7,468 nt of DNA from Mycobacterium sp. (GTDB lineage Bacteria > Actinomycetota > Actinomycetes > Mycobacteriales > Mycobacteriaceae): the NCBI GenBank assembly GCA_018500005.2, contig JAHBAP020000563.1:1-7468 (forward strand), written 5' to 3'. Within the stretch, counting starts at the first letter, position 1. Each line of letters starts with the position of its first letter. This document shows positions 4,687 through 7,468 of the stretch, piece after piece. The position numbers and the translations under genes are program-made. The notes under the pieces are model-generated. The model worked only from the letters and a program-made list of their open reading frames with translations, had not been told where the DNA came from and made no database searches.

Positions 4687-5861
4687 CGGGGATCCCTCAG
4701 AATCTGCCGGGCGATCGCGTACTTGTGAACTTCGGTCGGTCCGTCGTAGAGCCGGAAGGCCCGCATGTCGGAGAAGATCATCCCGACAGGTGTCTCATCA
4801 GAGATGCCCATACCGCCCAGGACCTGCACGCAGCGATCGGCGACCTTGAACAGTTCCTCGGAGACGTAGGCCTTCACCATCGAACTCTCGTGACGACCCT
4901 TGGCGCCGCCGTCCAGGGTCCAGCAGGCCCACCAGATCGCCAGCCGGCACTGCTGGATCGCAATCTCGTTGTCCGCCAACATGAAACCCACGCCCTGGTG
5001 CTCGCCCAGCGGCTTGCCGAAGGCGGTGCGGGTCCGGGCGTGCTCGACGGCGATGGACTGTGCGCGCTCTGCAGCGCCCAGCCAGCGCATGCAGTGGGTC
5101 AGCCGGGCCGGAGCCAGTCGCATCTGGGCGTAGCGCAGTGCCTGGCCGATCTCGCCGAGCACCGCGGAGGCGGGCAGTCGCAGGCCGTCGAACCGCACCA
5201 CCCCGTGGCCCTGCACGTAGTTGCGGTCCATGGTGTCCATCACCCGTTCGAGTTCGATGCCGGGTGTGTTGCCGTCGCACAGAAAGAGCGTCGGGCCGCC
5301 GGAGTTGTGCGGGTTGGGCGCGACCCGCGCCATGATGATCCAGGTCCGCGCCCCGTCGGCGCCGGTGATCAGCCACTTTCGCCCGTTGATGACGTAGTCG
5401 CTGCCGTCGAAAATCGCTTCGGTCTTGAGTTGGTCGGGGTCCGACCCAGCCCCGCCGGGTTCGGTCATGGCGAACACCGACCGCTGCCGGCCGTCGATCA
5501 CCGGCACCAGGAACTCCTCGGCCTGACGATCGTCGGCGATCTTGGACAGGATGAACATGTTGCCCTCGTCGGGGGCGGCGCAGTTCATCGCGACCGGTCC
5601 AAGGGTCGACCACCCGGCCGCTTCGAACAGCACCGCCTGGTCGCGGTGCGAGGGCTCCCAGCCGCCGAACCGGCGCGGCGCCTGGACGGTGAGAAGGCCT
5701 GCCTTGCGGGCCAATTCGACCATCTCGGTGCGCATCTCCTCGTTCGGCCCGTGCCGGGTCAAGCGCGGATCGCGCTCGAAGGGAACGATCTGCTCGGCGA
5801 CGAAGGCCCGTATCTCGTCGCGACGGGCCGCCAATTCGGCGGGGATTTCGAAGTCGATCAC
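4683..5861 (-). CDS. Acyl-CoA dehydrogenase family protein, ACAD10/11- and LvaC-like
   Basis: A 392-residue flavoprotein of the acyl-CoA dehydrogenase superfamily with the full three-part fold. There is an N-terminal helical part (1-120), a beta-barrel with the flavin-binding FAMTEPGGAGSD (130-141) and NGRKWLITGA (159-168), and C-terminal helices with RTAFGKPLGEHQGV (278-291) and QVLGGMGI (346-353). Where common ACADs have the base Glu in YEG, this one has Asp373 in LYDGPTEVHK (371-380). That YDGP-EVH form is shared with proteins that pair with or are fused to an APH-like kinase (ACAD10/11). It follows the kinase gene with no gap: TGA 5862-5864, then GTG 5861, with GGAGG eight bases before the GTG. 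Expected chemistry is either acyl-CoA alpha,beta-dehydrogenation or flavin-assisted removal of phosphate from a 4-phosphoacyl-CoA. The second reading rests on context. Confidence 0.92.
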   Translation of the reverse strand: MIDFEIPAELAARRDEIRAFVAEQIVPFERDPRLTRHGPNEEMRTEMVELARKAGLLTVQAPRRFGGWEPSHRDQAVLFEAAGWSTLGPVAMNCAAPDEGNMFILSKIADDRQAEEFLVPVIDGRQRSVFAMTEPGGAGSDPDQLKTEAIFDGSDYVINGRKWLITGADGARTWIIMARVAPNPHNSGGPTLFLCDGNTPGIELERVMDTMDRNYVQGHGVVRFDGLRLPASAVLGEIGQALRYAQMRLAPARLTHCMRWLGAAERAQSIAVEHARTRTAFGKPLGEHQGVGFMLADNEIAIQQCRLAIWWACWTLDGGAKGRHESSMVKAYVSEELFKVADRCVQVLGGMGISDETPVGMIFSDMRAFRLYDGPTEVHKYAIARQILRDPR

Positions 5862-6908
5862 TCAGGCTCCCTCCATGATCGCCACCGCGCGCTGGAAAAG
5901 CCGCACGGTGGCGGTGTGCAGCACATCGCCAATCTCCTTGGGGGCCTTGCCCGCAGCGGCGCGCGCGTTGGAACCCTCCAGGATGATGCCGAGTTTGAAA
6001 CAGGCCATTACCGTGTACCAGTCGATAGTCGACAGGTCGCGGGCGGTGTTGGCCGCATAGCGTTCCACCAGTTCGTCCGGGGTGGCCAGGCCGCCGGCGC
6101 TCATCAACTGGTTGGGAAGCACCGGTTCATGGCCGGGGCGGTACCAGGTCGCCAGCATCCAGCCCAGATCCAGCAGGGGGTCGCCGATCGTGCACATCTC
6201 CCAGTCCACGATCGCCACCACCTCCGGTCCGGTGGGGGAGAACATCACGTTGGCGGCGTGGTAGTCGCCGTGCATGATGCCGGGTTCGAATGTCGCGGGC
6301 TGATTCTCGCGAAGCCAGACGGCGACGGCGTCGACCTCACCGATATCGGGGCCGGGGTAATTGTCGAAGGCGGAGTAGGACTCAAGCTCTGAAAGCCACC
6401 GCGGCACTTGACGATCCAGGAATCCGTCGGGCTTGCCGAAGTCCCCGAGTCCCACGGCCCGGTAGTCCAGCGCACCTAGTCGGGCGGCCGCGTCGGCCAT
6501 CGACAGGCCCATCTCATGCCGGACGTTCGAGTCATGGGCGTGCAGGTCGGGCAGCACCGCCCCGGCGTTGAAGCCGTCGACCGGTTCCATCAGATAGAAC
6601 ACGGCCTCGCCCAGCACGCAAGTGTCATCGCACACGGCGATCAGTGGCGCGTGCGGGACGTCGGTGCCGGCCAGTGCTCGCAAGACCCGGGTCTCGCGCA
6701 GGATCACCGAATTGCTCACCGGGCGCAGATGCCGCGGCCCCCGGCGGAAGACGTAATCTCTCCCGGACCGGCGCAACCGAAGCATGATGTTCTGGGTTCC
6801 GCCGGTGATCTCGGTGACGTTCTCGATGGGACCGGCGCCGAGTCCCTGTTGGAACATCCAGGCGTCGACTTTGGCCAGATCCGCCGTCATACCGTGGTTG
6901 GAGTCCAC
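5862..6908 (-). CDS. APH-like phosphotransferase (FadE36/LvaA-type acyl-CoA kinase)
   Basis: A 348-residue kinase-fold protein of the aminoglycoside-phosphotransferase (APH/choline kinase) superfamily. Visible motifs are a nucleotide-loop-like GGTQNIMLRLR (36-46), the strand YVFRRGP (52-58) in which Arg stands where kinases usually have Lys, Glu72 in RETRVLRAL (71-79), the catalytic HGDYHAAN (213-220, Asp215 and Asn220) and the metal-binding IVDWEMCTIGDP (233-244, Asp235). Close relatives in mycobacteria carry the misleading name FadE36. Relatives with known chemistry (LvaA; kinase domains of ACAD10/11) phosphorylate the hydroxyl of 4-hydroxyacyl-CoA, not antibiotics. I chose GTG 6908 because a TAGCTT -10 box ends seven bases upstream; ATG 6890 is the alternative. 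It is the first gene of the operon and abuts the dehydrogenase. Confidence 0.92.
   Translation of the reverse strand: MDSNHGMTADLAKVDAWMFQQGLGAGPIENVTEITGGTQNIMLRLRRSGRDYVFRRGPRHLRPVSNSVILRETRVLRALAGTDVPHAPLIAVCDDTCVLGEAVFYLMEPVDGFNAGAVLPDLHAHDSNVRHEMGLSMADAAARLGALDYRAVGLGDFGKPDGFLDRQVPRWLSELESYSAFDNYPGPDIGEVDAVAVWLRENQPATFEPGIMHGDYHAANVMFSPTGPEVVAIVDWEMCTIGDPLLDLGWMLATWYRPGHEPVLPNQLMSAGGLATPDELVERYAANTARDLSTIDWYTVMACFKLGIILEGSNARAAAGKAPKEIGDVLHTATVRLFQRAVAIMEGA
5870..5874 (-). promoter_or_regulatory. Shine-Dalgarno site deciding the GTG start of the dehydrogenase
   Basis: GGAGG on the minus strand lies inside the last codons of the kinase gene, eight bases before GTG 5861. It supports the non-ATG start directly after the kinase stop. 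Confidence 0.7.
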
Positions 6909-6915
6909 GCAGGCG

Positions 6916-6921
6916 AAGCTA
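6916..6921 (-). promoter_or_regulatory. Predicted -10 box for a leaderless kinase-ACAD-SDR operon
   Basis: TAGCTT on the minus strand fits TANNNT and lies seven bases before GTG 6908, in the 15-base gap after the exporter gene. No ribosome site is at a good distance from either possible start (GGTGAGG is 16 bases away from the GTG). A transcript beginning at the start codon is therefore plausible. Readthrough from the exporter gene is the alternative. Confidence 0.4.
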
Positions 6922-6923
6922 CC

Positions 6924-7468
6924 TCACCGGTGATAGCCGGACTCTTTCGACCACGGCAACCGGCTGTCGATGGTGTAGAAGATCGCCCAGCCCACCAAGG
7001 TGCCCAGCGCGATCGAGAGGATGGCCGATCCGGTCGCGGCCAGGCTGGTGGCGCCGAGGTGGTCCCCGGCGGCGGCCTCCCCGACGGCGACGAAGCTCAA
7101 CGCCCCCGGGACCAGCGACCAGAACGCGGCTAGCAGCATCACGATCGGCGGCGGTGCGGTCTTGATCCGAGTCGCCAACATGGCGAACGGCACGGAGAGA
7201 AAGGCGCCGAAGAAGCCCGAGTAGGCGGGGCCGACGAACTCGCCGGCGAGGGCCTGCCCGCCCAATGCGACCCCGATCGCGAGTAACAGCCAGATCAGCG
7301 AACCTGTCGGCGCCGAGAGGTAAACATAGAGCCCCAGGCCGACGGCGACGATCCCCAACCACAAAGCCCACGAGCTCATCTGGTTTGGCGGTGCTTGCTG
7401 CCACACCTGACCGGCGAGGTGTGAGCCCAGTGCTACTCCGAAGAGGAGCAGCGCCAGCTGGGTGAGCC
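6924..7468 (-). CDS. Threonine/serine exporter (ThrE family), C-terminal part, cut by window edge
   Basis: The reading frame is open to the right edge of the window, so the N-terminus lies outside; 180 codons plus the stop are visible. The internal GTG at 7406 is not a likely start because the upstream residues continue a membrane helix (LTQLALLLFGVALGSHLAG). About six hydrophobic helices follow one another, near codons 1-19, 31-52, 57-75, 82-102, 108-130 and 141-167 of the visible part. The block MLLAAFWSLVPGALSFVAVG is typical of the C-terminal membrane domain of ThrE proteins. These inner-membrane carriers export threonine, serine and similar small molecules using the proton-motive force. 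Full members also have an N-terminal soluble plus membrane domain, which should sit to the right of the window. It ends 15 bases before the kinase start on the same strand. Confidence 0.8.
   Translation of the reverse strand, partial: LTQLALLLFGVALGSHLAGQVWQQAPPNQMSSWALWLGIVAVGLGLYVYLSAPTGSLIWLLLAIGVALGGQALAGEFVGPAYSGFFGAFLSVPFAMLATRIKTAPPPIVMLLAAFWSLVPGALSFVAVGEAAAGDHLGATSLAATGSAILSIALGTLVGWAIFYTIDSRLPWSKESGYHR

Noticed and set aside
4725..6392. Very long plus-strand open frame (555 codons) opposite the dehydrogenase and kinase genes.
   Set aside because: It is an antisense shadow caused by GC-rich third positions. Its peptide is rich in Arg, Gly, His and Val with no family motif, while both minus-strand genes have complete catalytic motifs.
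1..7468. CRISPR arrays, insertion-sequence ends and tandem repeats.
   Set aside because: No regularly spaced repeats, transposase motifs or matching terminal inverted repeats were seen when reading through the window.

Overview
The window is GC-rich DNA that reads like a mycobacterium or close relative (Mycolicibacterium-like). The clues are a deazaflavin/F420-type nitroreductase, a VapBC toxin-antitoxin pair, an mtnP-galE3 gene order known from Mycobacterium tuberculosis (Rv0535-Rv0536), a FadE36-like phosphotransferase beside an acyl-CoA dehydrogenase, and apparently leaderless GTG/ATG starts. Species assignment is inference from gene content.

Left part (1-1990, accessory). A plus-strand F420-dependent-type oxidoreductase (100-600) is followed by 585 bases without a convincing gene. 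Inside that stretch, at 866-900, lies the 3' part of a tRNA gene (anticodon-stem 3' strand, variable loop, T-arm, acceptor 3' strand, discriminator A) with no 5' half. This looks like the distal attachment site left by a tRNA-targeting integrative element, which by orientation would lie to the left. A compact vapBC module (1186-1913) follows, with an ATGA overlap and an inverted repeat placed over its predicted promoter.

Middle part (1953-3246, mosaic). On the minus strand, mtnP (methylthioadenosine phosphorylase) overlaps the start of a galE3-like epimerase. Only the first 50 or so codons of the epimerase survive before homology stops near 1990, beside vapBC. Upstream of mtnP is a bulged 11-bp stem (2964-3018), and then a plus-strand C-terminal fragment of a VOC/glyoxalase-type dioxygenase whose 5' part is missing. 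The mtnP block is therefore bounded by two broken genes, which suggests insertion, relocation or deletion.

Right part (3293-7468, minus strand). A tight operon reads APH-like kinase -> acyl-CoA dehydrogenase -> short-chain dehydrogenase -> unknown 206-aa protein, with stop/start spacings of 0, -4 and +11 bases. This set matches the logic of the LvaA/LvaC/LvaD levulinate pathway of Pseudomonas putida and of the fused kinase-ACAD proteins ACAD10/ACAD11. In those systems a 4-keto acyl-CoA is reduced, the 4-hydroxyacyl-CoA is phosphorylated, and the ACAD-type enzyme removes the phosphate so that beta-oxidation can proceed. The dehydrogenase carries Asp where the usual catalytic Glu is expected. 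Upstream of the operon, and running off the right edge, is the C-terminal half of a ThrE-type threonine/serine exporter.

The most interesting items are the kinase-ACAD-SDR-unknown operon, the tRNA attachment-site remnant, and the mtnP mosaic block with its structured leader.
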